Translations under genes and position numbers: made by a program | Assembly (NCBI GenBank): GCA_043777315.1 | Contig: JAYVPW010000091.1 | Location: 1 to 64,000, forward strand | Direction of reading: 5' to 3' | Origin: CAIURC01 sp043777315 | GTDB lineage: Bacteria > Verrucomicrobiota > Verrucomicrobiia > Chthoniobacterales > Chthoniobacteraceae | DNA: 64,000 nucleotides | Notes under the pieces: model-generated | Seen by the model: only the letters and a program-made list of their open reading frames with translations | What the model was told of the DNA's origin: nothing | Databases searched by the model: none | Shown here: piece after piece, positions 52,233 to 60,513 of the stretch | How positions within the stretch are numbered: position 1 is the first letter of the stretch | How the letters are laid out: each line of letters opens with the position of its first letter

Positions 52233-52786
52233 AGTCCCGTCACGCCCTCATTTGCCTCGCCCTGGCCGCCCTCTCCGCGCCTTTGTCCGCGCAGGAGAAG
52301 CCGGCGAAGAAAACCATGGTTTTTCAACCCGGCGAGAAGGTCCCGGAAGGCCATGCGCCCGCGCCCATTCCGGTGGAAAAAAGCGCGTTCGACCTCAGCT
52401 CGGGCGAGGCTCCAGCGCAGTTCGCGCTGCACTTCTTTACCCAGCTCCAAAAGGGCGATGTGGACGGCGCTTACGAGGCGCTCACGAAAGGCTCGAAGAT
52501 CGCCGAGCGACCCGAGGAATTGAAGTCGTTGAAAGCGAAAACCCACGAGGCGATCGACGTGTTCGGTGCGGTGCTCGGCGCGGAAATGGTGGAGTCGAAA
52601 AACGTCGGCGAGCGACTTCTCCGCCGGACCTACGTTTCGCGCGGAAAGGATTTCCCGCTCCGCTGGCGCTTCTATTTTTACAAGCCGGAGCTCACCTGGC
52701 GGCTCGTCGATTTGCGGGTCGATGACCGGCTCTCCGGCATGTTCGACGAGCCGGAGGATTTGCGGCCCGCTGAAGCAAAGCCGTGA
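52229..52786 (+). CDS. Exported protein of unknown function
   Basis: The 185-residue protein has a signal peptide (MKSRHALICLALAALSAPLSA) and a soluble domain with APAQFALHFFTQLQKGDVDG and AYEALTKGSKIAERPEEL, suggestive of the NTF2-like/DUF3887 type of helical-plus-sheet domain. I do not recognise a named family. It overlaps both neighbours by four bases, so it belongs to the dinB transcript. Confidence 0.7.
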   Translation: MKSRHALICLALAALSAPLSAQEKPAKKTMVFQPGEKVPEGHAPAPIPVEKSAFDLSSGEAPAQFALHFFTQLQKGDVDGAYEALTKGSKIAERPEELKSLKAKTHEAIDVFGAVLGAEMVESKNVGERLLRRTYVSRGKDFPLRWRFYFYKPELTWRLVDLRVDDRLSGMFDEPEDLRPAEAKP

Positions 52787-53622
52787 TCGGCCGCGTCCTC
52801 CGGTTCATCCGGTTTTCGCACACCCTCTTCGCGCTTCCCTTCGCCCTCGGCGCGATGCTCGTCGCCGCCCGTGGCCTCCCGCCGCTCGCGACCGTCGCGT
52901 TCATTTTGCTCGCGATGATCTTCGCCCGCACCGCCGCGATGACCTTTAACCGGCTCGCCGACTGGCGCATCGACCAGCGCAATCCGCGCACCGCCGGCCG
53001 CCACAAACTCATCTCGCACAGTGCCGCGATCGTTCTCCTGCTCGCGAGTTCCGCCGCCTTCGTCGCGACGACATGGTTCATCAATCGCCTCTGTTTCTGG
53101 CTCGCTCCACTCGCGCTCGCGATCGTTTTTTTCTACTCGCTGACGAAACGCTTCACCTCGCTCAGCCACTTCTTTCTCGGCCTCGCGCTCTCCGTTTCGC
53201 CTGTCGGCGCGTGGCTCGCCGTCACCGGCGCGTTCGCATTTCCTCCGCTCGTCCTCGCGCTCGCCGTGCTGCTGTGGGTCGCCGGCTTCGACCTGATTTA
53301 TGCGACGCAAGACCACGACTTCGACCGCGGCGAAGGTCTTCGTTCGCTCGTCGTCGCGCTCGGAATCCCGCGCGCGCTGCGCCTCGCGCAGACACTCCAC
53401 TGGCTGATGCTCGCCGTCCTCGCCGCATTCGGTTGGTGTGCAAACCTAGGCCCCATCTACTTCTGCGGCCTGTCCGCCATTGCCGCCGCGCTCGTTTTCG
53501 AGCACCGCAGCGCCGCCCGCCTCGACCTCGCCGCGATCAACCGCGCCTTTTTTCAAAGCAACGCGTTCGTCGGCCTCGTCTTCATCACCGCCATCGCCCT
53601 CGACCTCGCCCTGCGGCGCTGA
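52783..53622 (+). CDS. UbiA family prenyltransferase
   Basis: The 279-residue integral membrane protein has about eight hydrophobic helices. The Asp-rich motif NRLADWRIDQRNPRTAGR, a form of the NDxxDxxxD prenyl-diphosphate site, is near residues 55-72. The second motif is ATQDHDFDRGEGLRSL. It resembles 4-hydroxybenzoate polyprenyltransferases and the MqnP type used in the futalosine route to menaquinone. Which quinone pathway it serves cannot be told. It starts with GTG overlapping the stop of the gene before it. Confidence 0.88.
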   Translation: MIGRVLRFIRFSHTLFALPFALGAMLVAARGLPPLATVAFILLAMIFARTAAMTFNRLADWRIDQRNPRTAGRHKLISHSAAIVLLLASSAAFVATTWFINRLCFWLAPLALAIVFFYSLTKRFTSLSHFFLGLALSVSPVGAWLAVTGAFAFPPLVLALAVLLWVAGFDLIYATQDHDFDRGEGLRSLVVALGIPRALRLAQTLHWLMLAVLAAFGWCANLGPIYFCGLSAIAAALVFEHRSAARLDLAAINRAFFQSNAFVGLVFITAIALDLALRR

Positions 53623-53628
53623 GTTTCG

Positions 53629-54705
53629 TCACCGCACGCCGAAACGATAGATCGTCGTCGAATCAAAAACCTCGCCGGGGCGGAGGATGATCGGGGGGAA
53701 GGCGGCTTGATTTGGCGAATCGGGAAAGTGCTGAGTCTCGAGGCAAAGGCCGTTGCGGCGGCGGTAGATCGCACCGCCTTTTCCGACCTCTTTTCCGGTG
53801 AGAAAATTGCCGGAATAAAACTGCATTCCTGGCTCAGTCGTCAGCGCTTCCAGCACGCGGCCGGTGCGCGGATCGAAAACCCGCGCGGCCAGTGTTGGAG
53901 CGGGCTGCGGGGCGGTGGCGAGGACGAAATTATGATCGTAGCCGCCGGCGACACGGACCTGCTCATCGTCGGCATCGATGCGGTCGCCGATGCGCCGGGG
54001 TTCGCGGAAATCGAGCGGCGTCCCGGCGACTTCGCGCAGCTCGCCGGTCGGAATCAGGGTCGCGTCGATGGGCGTGAAGCGGCTCGCGAAGATCGTGATT
54101 TCGTGATCGAGAATCTCGCCCGCATCGTGCCCTGCGAGATTGAAATACGAGTGGTTCGTGAGGTTGACCGGCGTCGGTTTGTCGGCCTCGGCACGGTAGC
54201 GAATCTGCAGCGTGTCCGGGCTCGTCAGCGAATAGGTGAGGGTGACGTGGAGGTTGCCCGGATACCCCTCGTCGCCGTCGTGGCTGATCAGCGAAAGTTG
54301 GAGCGACGGACCCGCCGCATCCTCCGATGCGTCCACTTTCCAGAGCACCCGATCGAAGCCGCCCGGCCCGCCGTGCAGATGATTCGGTCCGTTATTTTTC
54401 GCCAGCGAATACGTCACGCCATCGAGCGTGAAACTCCCCCGCGCGATCCGATTTCCGACGCGTCCGATGGCCGCGCCGAGATGCGCCTTGCCCCCGACGT
54501 AGCCGCTCAATTCGTCGTATCCGAGCGCCACGTCGGCGAGTTTTCCGTCGCGGTCCGGAGCCCAGATGGAAGTGATCGCGCCGCCGAAATTCGTGATCGA
54601 AACGCGCAGCCCCGTGCCGTGGCTGAGGGTGTGCAGCGAGGCTTCGCGGCCGTCTGGCAGCCGGCCAAATGGTGCGATGGAATGGGGGTTTTGCTGGTCG
54701 GGCAT
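53629..54705 (-). CDS. galM: Aldose 1-epimerase (mutarotase)
   Basis: GalM interconverts alpha and beta anomers of sugars such as galactose and glucose. The 358-residue protein shows SITNFGGAITSIWAPDRDGK, RVGNRIARGSFTLDG, NNGPNHLHGGPGGFDRVLW, the catalytic His in NLTNHSYFNLAGHDAG and the Glu region GLCLETQHFPDSPNQ. No other galactose genes are adjacent. It is divergent from the GalU-like gene and convergent with the UbiA-type gene. Confidence 0.95.
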   Translation of the reverse strand: MPDQQNPHSIAPFGRLPDGREASLHTLSHGTGLRVSITNFGGAITSIWAPDRDGKLADVALGYDELSGYVGGKAHLGAAIGRVGNRIARGSFTLDGVTYSLAKNNGPNHLHGGPGGFDRVLWKVDASEDAAGPSLQLSLISHDGDEGYPGNLHVTLTYSLTSPDTLQIRYRAEADKPTPVNLTNHSYFNLAGHDAGEILDHEITIFASRFTPIDATLIPTGELREVAGTPLDFREPRRIGDRIDADDEQVRVAGGYDHNFVLATAPQPAPTLAARVFDPRTGRVLEALTTEPGMQFYSGNFLTGKEVGKGGAIYRRRNGLCLETQHFPDSPNQAAFPPIILRPGEVFDSTTIYRFGVR

Positions 54706-54710
54706 GAGCG

Positions 54711-54739
54711 AAGTTGCGGCGAGGAAAATCGAGGGTCAA
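54711..54739 (-). promoter_or_regulatory. Candidate galM promoter
   Basis: TTGACC (54739-54734), a 17-base spacer and CAACTT (54716-54711) lie five bases before the galM ATG, again predicting a near-leaderless transcript. Confidence 0.45.
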
Positions 54740-54762
54740 TGCCGCGCGCTTGCGTCGTTCCC

Positions 54763-54899
54763 CGTCATCCTGAGCGCAGCGTCAGCGGAGTCGAAGGACC
54801 TCTAACTATTTCCCCCTCCCCGATGCGCGCACGGTTGCGGGGAAATAGTTAGAGGTCCTTCGACTGCGCCCGCAAAGCCGGGCTTCGCTCAGGATGACC
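54763..54899. repeat. CATCCTGAGCG-type hairpin element
   Basis: The left arm starts CGTCATCCTGAGCGCAGCGT and continues to CTAACTATTTCCCCC. The right arm is the reverse complement, ending with GGATGACC near 54899. It lies in the divergent gap between galM and the GalU-like gene. Confidence 0.85.
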
Positions 54900-54924
54900 G
54901 GAAGAATGCTCCGCTCCCCCCGGA

Positions 54925-54952
54925 TTGACGCCCCACGCCCCTTCCGCAACCT
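54925..54952 (+). promoter_or_regulatory. Candidate promoter of the GalU-like gene
   Basis: TTGACG (54925-54930), a 16-base spacer and CAACCT (54947-54952) lie twelve bases before the ATG at 54965. Confidence 0.5.
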
Positions 54953-54964
54953 TCGCCGGCTCGC

Positions 54965-55810
54965 ATGGAAATCAAAAAGGCTCTCATCACCGCGGCTGGG
55001 ACCAGTCAGCGCTCGCTGCCTTTACAGACGCTCGTGGACCGCGACGGCGTCACGAAAACGGCGTTCGCGATCATCGTCGAAGAAATCCTGCGCGCGGGCA
55101 TCGAGACCATCGGCGTGGTCATCACGCCGGGCGACGATGCGGCGTATCGCGCGGCGGCGGGCAGGCACGCGGAGCGCCTCACTTTTATCGAGCAAAAGCA
55201 GCCGCTCGGATACGCGCACGCCATTCACTGCGCGGATGCTTTTTGCGGCGACGACGCGTTCCTGCTGCTCGTCAGCGATCATCTTTATTTGAGCGCGACG
55301 GCGGCCGGTTGCGCGCAGCAATTGGTGGAAGTCGCGCGCGCGGAAAACTGCTCCGTCTCCGCCGTGCAATCGACGCACGAGAGCAAGCTGCGCTACTACG
55401 GCGCGGTCGGCGGCAAGCTCGTGAACGCCGCACAGCGGCTGTATCAAGTCGAGGCGGTGCTCGAAAAACCGACACCGACCGAGGCCGAGCAAAAGCTCGA
55501 TGTGCCCGGCTTGCGCGCCGGTTTTTACCTCTGCTTTTTTGGGATGCACGTTCTGACTCCGACGGTGCAGCGCATCCTGCGCGAGCTCTTCGCCGCGGGC
55601 GGAAATCCGGCGGCGATCAACTTCCGCGCGGCGCTGGCGAAGCTTGCCGGGCAGGAGCGTTTCCTCGCCTGCGAGCTCGACGGACGGCGCTACGATTTCG
55701 GGGTGAAATACGGGCTGCTCACCGCGCAGCTCGCGCTCGCTCTCTCGGGCACGGACCGCGACGAAGTGCTCGCCGGACTCGTCGAAATGCTCGCGACGAA
55801 AATCAAGTGA
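54965..55810 (+). CDS. GalU-like nucleotidyltransferase with altered active site
   Basis: The 281-residue protein looks like a UTP-glucose-1-phosphate uridylyltransferase: KALITAAGTSQRSLPLQTLV, IEQKQPLGYAHAIHCADAF, LLLVSDHLYL, and EKPTPTEAEQKLDVPGLRAG. The usual signature GLGTRxLPxTKxxPKEML is altered: the GTR is GTSQR, and the lysine after LPxT is missing. Activity is therefore uncertain; it might be a regulatory partner. It overlaps the start of the next gene (GTGA), which encodes a kinase/pyrophosphorylase fusion. Confidence 0.75.
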   Translation: MEIKKALITAAGTSQRSLPLQTLVDRDGVTKTAFAIIVEEILRAGIETIGVVITPGDDAAYRAAAGRHAERLTFIEQKQPLGYAHAIHCADAFCGDDAFLLLVSDHLYLSATAAGCAQQLVEVARAENCSVSAVQSTHESKLRYYGAVGGKLVNAAQRLYQVEAVLEKPTPTEAEQKLDVPGLRAGFYLCFFGMHVLTPTVQRILRELFAAGGNPAAINFRAALAKLAGQERFLACELDGRRYDFGVKYGLLTAQLALALSGTDRDEVLAGLVEMLATKIK

Positions 55811-58800
55811 GCGCGATTCCCGGCGGGCTTCTCGGCATCATCACCGCGTCCGACCCGGCGCTGCGCGATCGTTCCCTCGACGAAGTTTGCGCGACGTTTT
55901 CGTTCGATGAAATGCTCGCGGAATGCGCGTCGCTGGATCGGTTTCGGCGGCAGAGCGACAACCTCTACGAGCGGGTTCGCGCGCTCTTTTTTCTCGCGGC
56001 GATCCATCGGTTTCATCTGCCGGCGCGAGCGGAGTTGAAGGCGAGTGGGCAGATTCCATTTCACGGTTACGAGCATCTCCTGCAGCGGCGATTTGAGGAA
56101 TCGATCGACGTGTTTTTGGCGGCGCAGGAAGCGAACGGACCGAGCGACGCGCTGAGCAGCGCGCTCGCCGCGGCGTATCATCGGCTGGCGTTCCAGACGC
56201 TCGCGGATCAAGTCAGGCGCAGTGTTCGCAGCGTGCGGGGCAATCAATGGATGTTCCGGATGGGGCATCCGAAAGATCAGCCGCTGAAGATTCGCAGCGA
56301 GCTTTTGCGGCGAAATCCCGATGACGAATCGTTCCCGATTTTGCGCGAGCGGACGCCCGTGCGGATGGACCTCACGCACAGCGCGTGGAGCGATATTTTT
56401 TTCCTCGGGATGGACTACCCGGAGGGCGCGAAAGTGCTGAATGTCTCGGTCGATCTCGGTGTCCACGGACGCGACACGGCGACGCAGCCGCCGGTGTCGG
56501 CGTGGCTGCGCGTGATCGAGGAACCGGTGCTGCGGCTGGTCAGCGTGGACCTCGGCGCGCGCGCGGAGATTACGAATCTCGCGGAGGTTTTCGACTTCGC
56601 GAAAGACTACCTCGGCTTGCTGAAAGCCGCGGTGATTGCGTCCGGCATCGTGCCGCCGGGGATCGAGGGTTCGGGGCAAAGTCTCGCCGATTTACTCGCC
56701 GCGATGGTCGGTCCGGGGCGCGGGCTGGAGCTCGTGAGTTCGGTGAACGACATCCCGAAAGGCTCGCGGCTGGCGGTCTCGACGAACCTGCTCGCGGCGC
56801 TCATCAGCGTTTGCATGAGGGCCACGAGCCAGGCGGAATCACTGACCGGCGAACTGCGCGAATCCGAGCGCCGGCTGGTATTGGCGCGCGCGCTTTTCGG
56901 CGAATGGATCGGCGGCTCCGGCGGCGGCTGGCAGGACTCGGGCGGGGTGTGGCCGGGGATGAAATTGATCGAGGGCGTCGCGGCGCGCGCAGGCGACGCG
57001 GAGTTCGGAGTGAGCCGCGGGCGCTTGATGCCGCAACATCGCATCCTCGACGACGCCGATGCGTCCGCTGCGACGCGGCGCAAATTGCAGGAAAGTCTCG
57101 TCCTCGTGCATGGCGGGATGGCGCAAAACGTCGGGCCGATTTTGGAAATGGTGACCGAGAAATATCTGCTGCGGAGCGCCGCGGAATGGCGCGGTCGGGC
57201 GGAGGCGCTCGGCATTCTCGACGACATCCTCGCGGCGCTGCGGGACGGCGACATCGCGCGCGTCGGTGAGGTGACGACGCGTAATTTTCAGGGGCCGATC
57301 CAGACGATCATTCCGTGGGCTTCGACGTTTTACACAGAGCGGTTGATCGAGCAGGTGCGCGCGGAATTCGGCACGGATTTTTGGGGCTTCTGGATGCTCG
57401 GCGGGATGTCTGGCGGCGGGATGGGTTTCATCTTCGCCCCGGAAAAAAAGGCGGTCGCGCAGAAGCGACTGCAAGAGATCATGAGCGCGACGAAGCGCGA
57501 GTTGGAGCACGCACTGCCGTTCGCGATGGAGCCGGTGGTTTATGATTTCTCGATCAACGAGCGCGGGACTTTTGCCGATCTGCGCGAGGGTCCGAATGCG
57601 CTGATGCCGTCGGGGTATTACGCGCTGACCGTGCCGGAATTGCTGCGCCAGGATCTCCGGACGTTCTCGCCGATGCGCCGCGCGGAGCTCGATAAATTTG
57701 GCGCGGCGTGCCGGACGAAGCCGGAGCTGCGCGGGATGGTGCAGACGCTTTTCGACGCGATGCTGCCGCGCGGAAAAGCGGAGGCGTCGGGGAGCGAGAA
57801 TCTCGGCGCGCTGCTGGCAGAGCACGGGTTCGACGCGAAGCAACACGAGCAGATTCGCGGGCAGCTCCGGGAAGGTCGAATCGGGCTCGCGCAGAATCGT
57901 CTGCCGGCGAATTCGGTGATCGAGGACGTGCAGCCCGCGGATGTTTTCGACGCGACGAAATTCCACTCGGACTCGGCGAGAAAAGTCGGGCTCGCGGCGT
58001 TGCGCGCGGGCGAGGTCGCAGTGGTTTCGCTCGCCGCCGGCGCGGGCTCGCGGTGGACGCAGGGCGCGGGGGTGGTGAAGGCGCTGCATCCTTTCTGCAA
58101 GCTGCACGGCCGGCATCGGACGTTCCTCGAAACGCACCTTGCGAAGAGCCGCCAAGTCGGGCGAATGACAGGCACGGCGGTGCCGCACATTTTCACCACG
58201 AGCTACCTCACGCACGGGCCGACGGCGGCGTTTCTCGCGCACCAGAAAAGCTACGGTTACGACGGCCCGCTCTTTCTTTCGCCGGGCAAGAACGTCGGGT
58301 TGCGGATGGTGCCGACCGAGCGCGATTTGCGTTTTGCGTGGGAGGAGATGCCGCAACAAATGCTCGATGAGCAGCAGCAGAAAGTGCGGCAGAGTTTGCG
58401 CGCGGCGCTGATCGGCTGGGCGCGGGCGAGCGGCGAGGCGAGCGACTACACGGACAATCTGCCCCTGCAATGTCTGCATCCCGTCGGGCATTGGTACGAG
58501 GTGCCGAATTTGCTCCGAAACGGCGTGCTCGCGGAGCTGCTCGCGGCACGGCCGGAGACGAAATATTTGCTGCTCCACAATATCGACACGCTCGGCGCGA
58601 ATGCTGATCCCGCCTTGCTCGGACGGCATATCGAGTCCGGCGCGTGCCTGACGTTTGAGGTCATCACGCGGCGGCTGGAGGATCGCGGCGGCGGGCTGGC
58701 GCGGGTGAATGGAAAGGTGCGGCTGGTCGAGGGATTGGCGATGCCGAACGAGGAGGCGGAGTTCGCGTTGAGCTACTACAACACGTTGACGACGTGGATC

Positions 58801-59139
58801 GATCTCGACCGTTTGCTGACCGCGTTTGGCCTCACGCGCGCGGAACTTTCCGACGAAGAAAAGGTCGCGCAGGCGATCCGCAATCTTGCGGCGAAGATGC
58901 CGACTTACATCACGCTGAAGGACGTGAAAAAGCGCTGGGGGCACGGGCAGGAGGACATTTTCCCGGTCACGCAATTCGAGAAACTGTGGGGTGACATGAG
59001 CGCGCTGCCGGAGATCGATTCGCGGTTTGTGGTCGTGCCGCGGCTCCGCGGGCAGCAGCTCAAGGATCAGGCGCAACTCGATGCGTGGCTGCGAGACGGC
59101 TCGGCGGCTTATCTCGAATCGTTGTGCGACTGGACGTGA
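55807..59139 (+). CDS. GHMP-kinase/UDPGP-type pyrophosphorylase fusion
   Basis: The 1110-residue protein has three parts. Residues 1 to about 180 are helical and unassigned. From about 188 a GHMP sugar-kinase domain similar to the kinase of FKP follows: LTHSAWSDIFFLGMDYPEGA, IPKGSRLAVSTNLLAALI (316 on), GGSGGGWQDSGGVWPGMKL (369 on). From about 740 a UDPGP-like pyrophosphorylase domain follows (VSLAAGAGSRWTQGAGVVKA, LPLQCLHPVGHWYEVPN, YLLLHNIDTLGANADP). It may phosphorylate a free sugar and convert it to an NDP-sugar. The domain order is the reverse of FKP. The start is GTG 55807, coupled to the GalU-like gene. Confidence 0.75.
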   Translation: MSAIPGGLLGIITASDPALRDRSLDEVCATFSFDEMLAECASLDRFRRQSDNLYERVRALFFLAAIHRFHLPARAELKASGQIPFHGYEHLLQRRFEESIDVFLAAQEANGPSDALSSALAAAYHRLAFQTLADQVRRSVRSVRGNQWMFRMGHPKDQPLKIRSELLRRNPDDESFPILRERTPVRMDLTHSAWSDIFFLGMDYPEGAKVLNVSVDLGVHGRDTATQPPVSAWLRVIEEPVLRLVSVDLGARAEITNLAEVFDFAKDYLGLLKAAVIASGIVPPGIEGSGQSLADLLAAMVGPGRGLELVSSVNDIPKGSRLAVSTNLLAALISVCMRATSQAESLTGELRESERRLVLARALFGEWIGGSGGGWQDSGGVWPGMKLIEGVAARAGDAEFGVSRGRLMPQHRILDDADASAATRRKLQESLVLVHGGMAQNVGPILEMVTEKYLLRSAAEWRGRAEALGILDDILAALRDGDIARVGEVTTRNFQGPIQTIIPWASTFYTERLIEQVRAEFGTDFWGFWMLGGMSGGGMGFIFAPEKKAVAQKRLQEIMSATKRELEHALPFAMEPVVYDFSINERGTFADLREGPNALMPSGYYALTVPELLRQDLRTFSPMRRAELDKFGAACRTKPELRGMVQTLFDAMLPRGKAEASGSENLGALLAEHGFDAKQHEQIRGQLREGRIGLAQNRLPANSVIEDVQPADVFDATKFHSDSARKVGLAALRAGEVAVVSLAAGAGSRWTQGAGVVKALHPFCKLHGRHRTFLETHLAKSRQVGRMTGTAVPHIFTTSYLTHGPTAAFLAHQKSYGYDGPLFLSPGKNVGLRMVPTERDLRFAWEEMPQQMLDEQQQKVRQSLRAALIGWARASGEASDYTDNLPLQCLHPVGHWYEVPNLLRNGVLAELLAARPETKYLLLHNIDTLGANADPALLGRHIESGACLTFEVITRRLEDRGGGLARVNGKVRLVEGLAMPNEEAEFALSYYNTLTTWIDLDRLLTAFGLTRAELSDEEKVAQAIRNLAAKMPTYITLKDVKKRWGHGQEDIFPVTQFEKLWGDMSALPEIDSRFVVVPRLRGQQLKDQAQLDAWLRDGSAAYLESLCDWT

Positions 59140-59167
59140 GCGCCGGGGCGCGGATGGCAAATAAGCA

Positions 59168-59196
59168 TTGTCACTCAAAATCCAAATCGGTAACAA
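59168..59196 (+). promoter_or_regulatory. Candidate promoter of the 59209 lipoprotein gene
   Basis: TTGTCA (59168-59173), a 17-base spacer and TAACAA (59191-59196) lie twelve bases before the ATG. This is the most AT-rich -10 among those proposed. Confidence 0.5.
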
Positions 59197-59208
59197 CCGC
59201 GCCCAATT

Positions 59209-59586
59209 ATGAAGCGATTTTTCGTTCCCGCAGTATTGGCGACAGCGGCTGGTCTTCTTGTCGCTTGCAACGACCAGCCACAGAAGCCGCGGCCCCGGCC
59301 GGCACCTTATCCGCAGCCGACGCACATCGTCGAAGAGGAGCCGGGCGATCATCCGGTCCGGTCGCATGAAGAGACCGAACCCACGCAACCCGTCGATCAT
59401 TCACCTGCGGTCGAGGCGACTCCGAATGTTCGCAGCGGGAATCCTGAGTATGGGAAGAAAGTGCCCGGCAAAGACGGGTTCGTCACGAGTCCCTACTCCA
59501 GCGCAGGCTACGTCGATGTGCGCGGATTTCCGCCGGGGACGGAAGTGAAGGATCCGTACACGGGCAAAATTTTCCTCGTTCCGTAA
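59209..59586 (+). CDS. Small proline-rich lipoprotein
   Basis: The 125-residue protein has a lipobox (ATAAGLLVACND, lipid-modified Cys20), a proline- and acid-rich linker, and a C-terminal segment GKKVPGKDGFVTSPYSSAGY followed by VDVRGFPPGTEVKDPYTGKI. Such short lipoproteins are common in Verrucomicrobia; the function is unknown. It has its own promoter and a strong terminator, so it is probably transcribed alone. Confidence 0.8.
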   Translation: MKRFFVPAVLATAAGLLVACNDQPQKPRPRPAPYPQPTHIVEEEPGDHPVRSHEETEPTQPVDHSPAVEATPNVRSGNPEYGKKVPGKDGFVTSPYSSAGYVDVRGFPPGTEVKDPYTGKIFLVP

Positions 59587-59611
59587 CCCTCCCGACGGCC
59601 CGCAAATCTCC

Positions 59612-59653
59612 GACCCCGGCTCGGCGGCTCAGCGCTGCGAGCCGGGGTCTTTT
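59612..59653 (+). terminator. Rho-independent terminator of the lipoprotein gene
   Basis: GACCCCGGCTCG (59612-59623) pairs perfectly with CGAGCCGGGGTC (59638-59649), followed by TTTT. It ends only five bases before the tyrA ATG. Confidence 0.85.
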
Positions 59654-59658
59654 GTCGA

Positions 59659-60513
59659 ATGAACAAAGTTGCGATTCTTGGACCCGGGCTGCTCGGCGGT
59701 TCGATCGCGCTGGCGTTGCGGCGACTCGGCGGGCGGACCGTCGCGGTGTGGGCGCGGCGGGCGGAGGCGGCGGTGGAGGTGGTGGAAAAGGGAGTCGCGG
59801 ATTTCGCCTCGAGCGATCTCGCGGAGGTCGTGCGAGGCGCGGGGCTCGTTGTTTTTTGCACCCCGATCGGCTCGATGCCGGCGCTGGCGCGGGAGCTGGT
59901 GCCGCTCATTTCGCGGGAAGTGCTGATCACGGATGTCGGCAGCGTGAAGGCGTCCGTCGTCGCGGAACTCGGCGGGATGTTTCGGGAGCGCGGGCGGTTC
60001 GTCGGGAGTCATCCGATGGCGGGTTCCGAGCAGGCGGGGATCGAGGCGGCGCGCGCGGATTTGTTTGCGGGCGCGGTTTGCATCGTCACGCCCGATGCGC
60101 AGTCGGATGCGGCGGCGGTGGCGGAGATCGCGGGTTTTTGGGAAATGCTGGGCTGCTCCGTGCGGCAGCTTTCGCCCGGGGAGCATGACGAAATGGTCGC
60201 GCTGGTGAGCCATTTTCCGCACCTGCTCGCGGCCTCGCTGGTGGAGATGGTCGGGGCGGAAAATGCGGGCGCGTTTGAGCTGTGCGGGCCGGGGTTCCGC
60301 GACACGACTCGGGTCGCGGGCGGACCGCCGGCGATGTGGGCGGAGATCCTGCGGACCAATCGCGGCGCGGTGCGAAAATCGGCGGAGGCAATGATTGAAA
60401 AGCTGCGCGAAATCATAAAACTCCTCGGCCCGGAATCCCCGGAGCGAGCGATGCACGACTTTCTCACCCAAGCTAAAATGCGGCGCGATCGGCTGCGCCA
60501 AACCCACCGATGA
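59659..60513 (+). CDS. tyrA: Prephenate dehydrogenase
   Basis: TyrA oxidatively decarboxylates prephenate to 4-hydroxyphenylpyruvate in tyrosine synthesis. The 284-residue protein has the NAD motif AILGPGLLGGSIALALRR, the strand FCTPIGSMPALARELVPLI, ITDVGSVKASVV, FVGSHPMAGSEQAGIEAA and the histidine-bearing ALVSHFPHLLAASLVEM. No ACT domain is attached. It overlaps aroA by four bases. Confidence 0.93.
   Translation: MNKVAILGPGLLGGSIALALRRLGGRTVAVWARRAEAAVEVVEKGVADFASSDLAEVVRGAGLVVFCTPIGSMPALARELVPLISREVLITDVGSVKASVVAELGGMFRERGRFVGSHPMAGSEQAGIEAARADLFAGAVCIVTPDAQSDAAAVAEIAGFWEMLGCSVRQLSPGEHDEMVALVSHFPHLLAASLVEMVGAENAGAFELCGPGFRDTTRVAGGPPAMWAEILRTNRGAVRKSAEAMIEKLREIIKLLGPESPERAMHDFLTQAKMRRDRLRQTHR

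Noticed and set aside
54925..55806. An upstream extension of the kinase/pyrophosphorylase fusion overlapping the GalU-like gene
   Set aside because: It is Arg-rich noise in another frame of the GalU-like gene; GTG 55807 with the overlapping stop is a better start.
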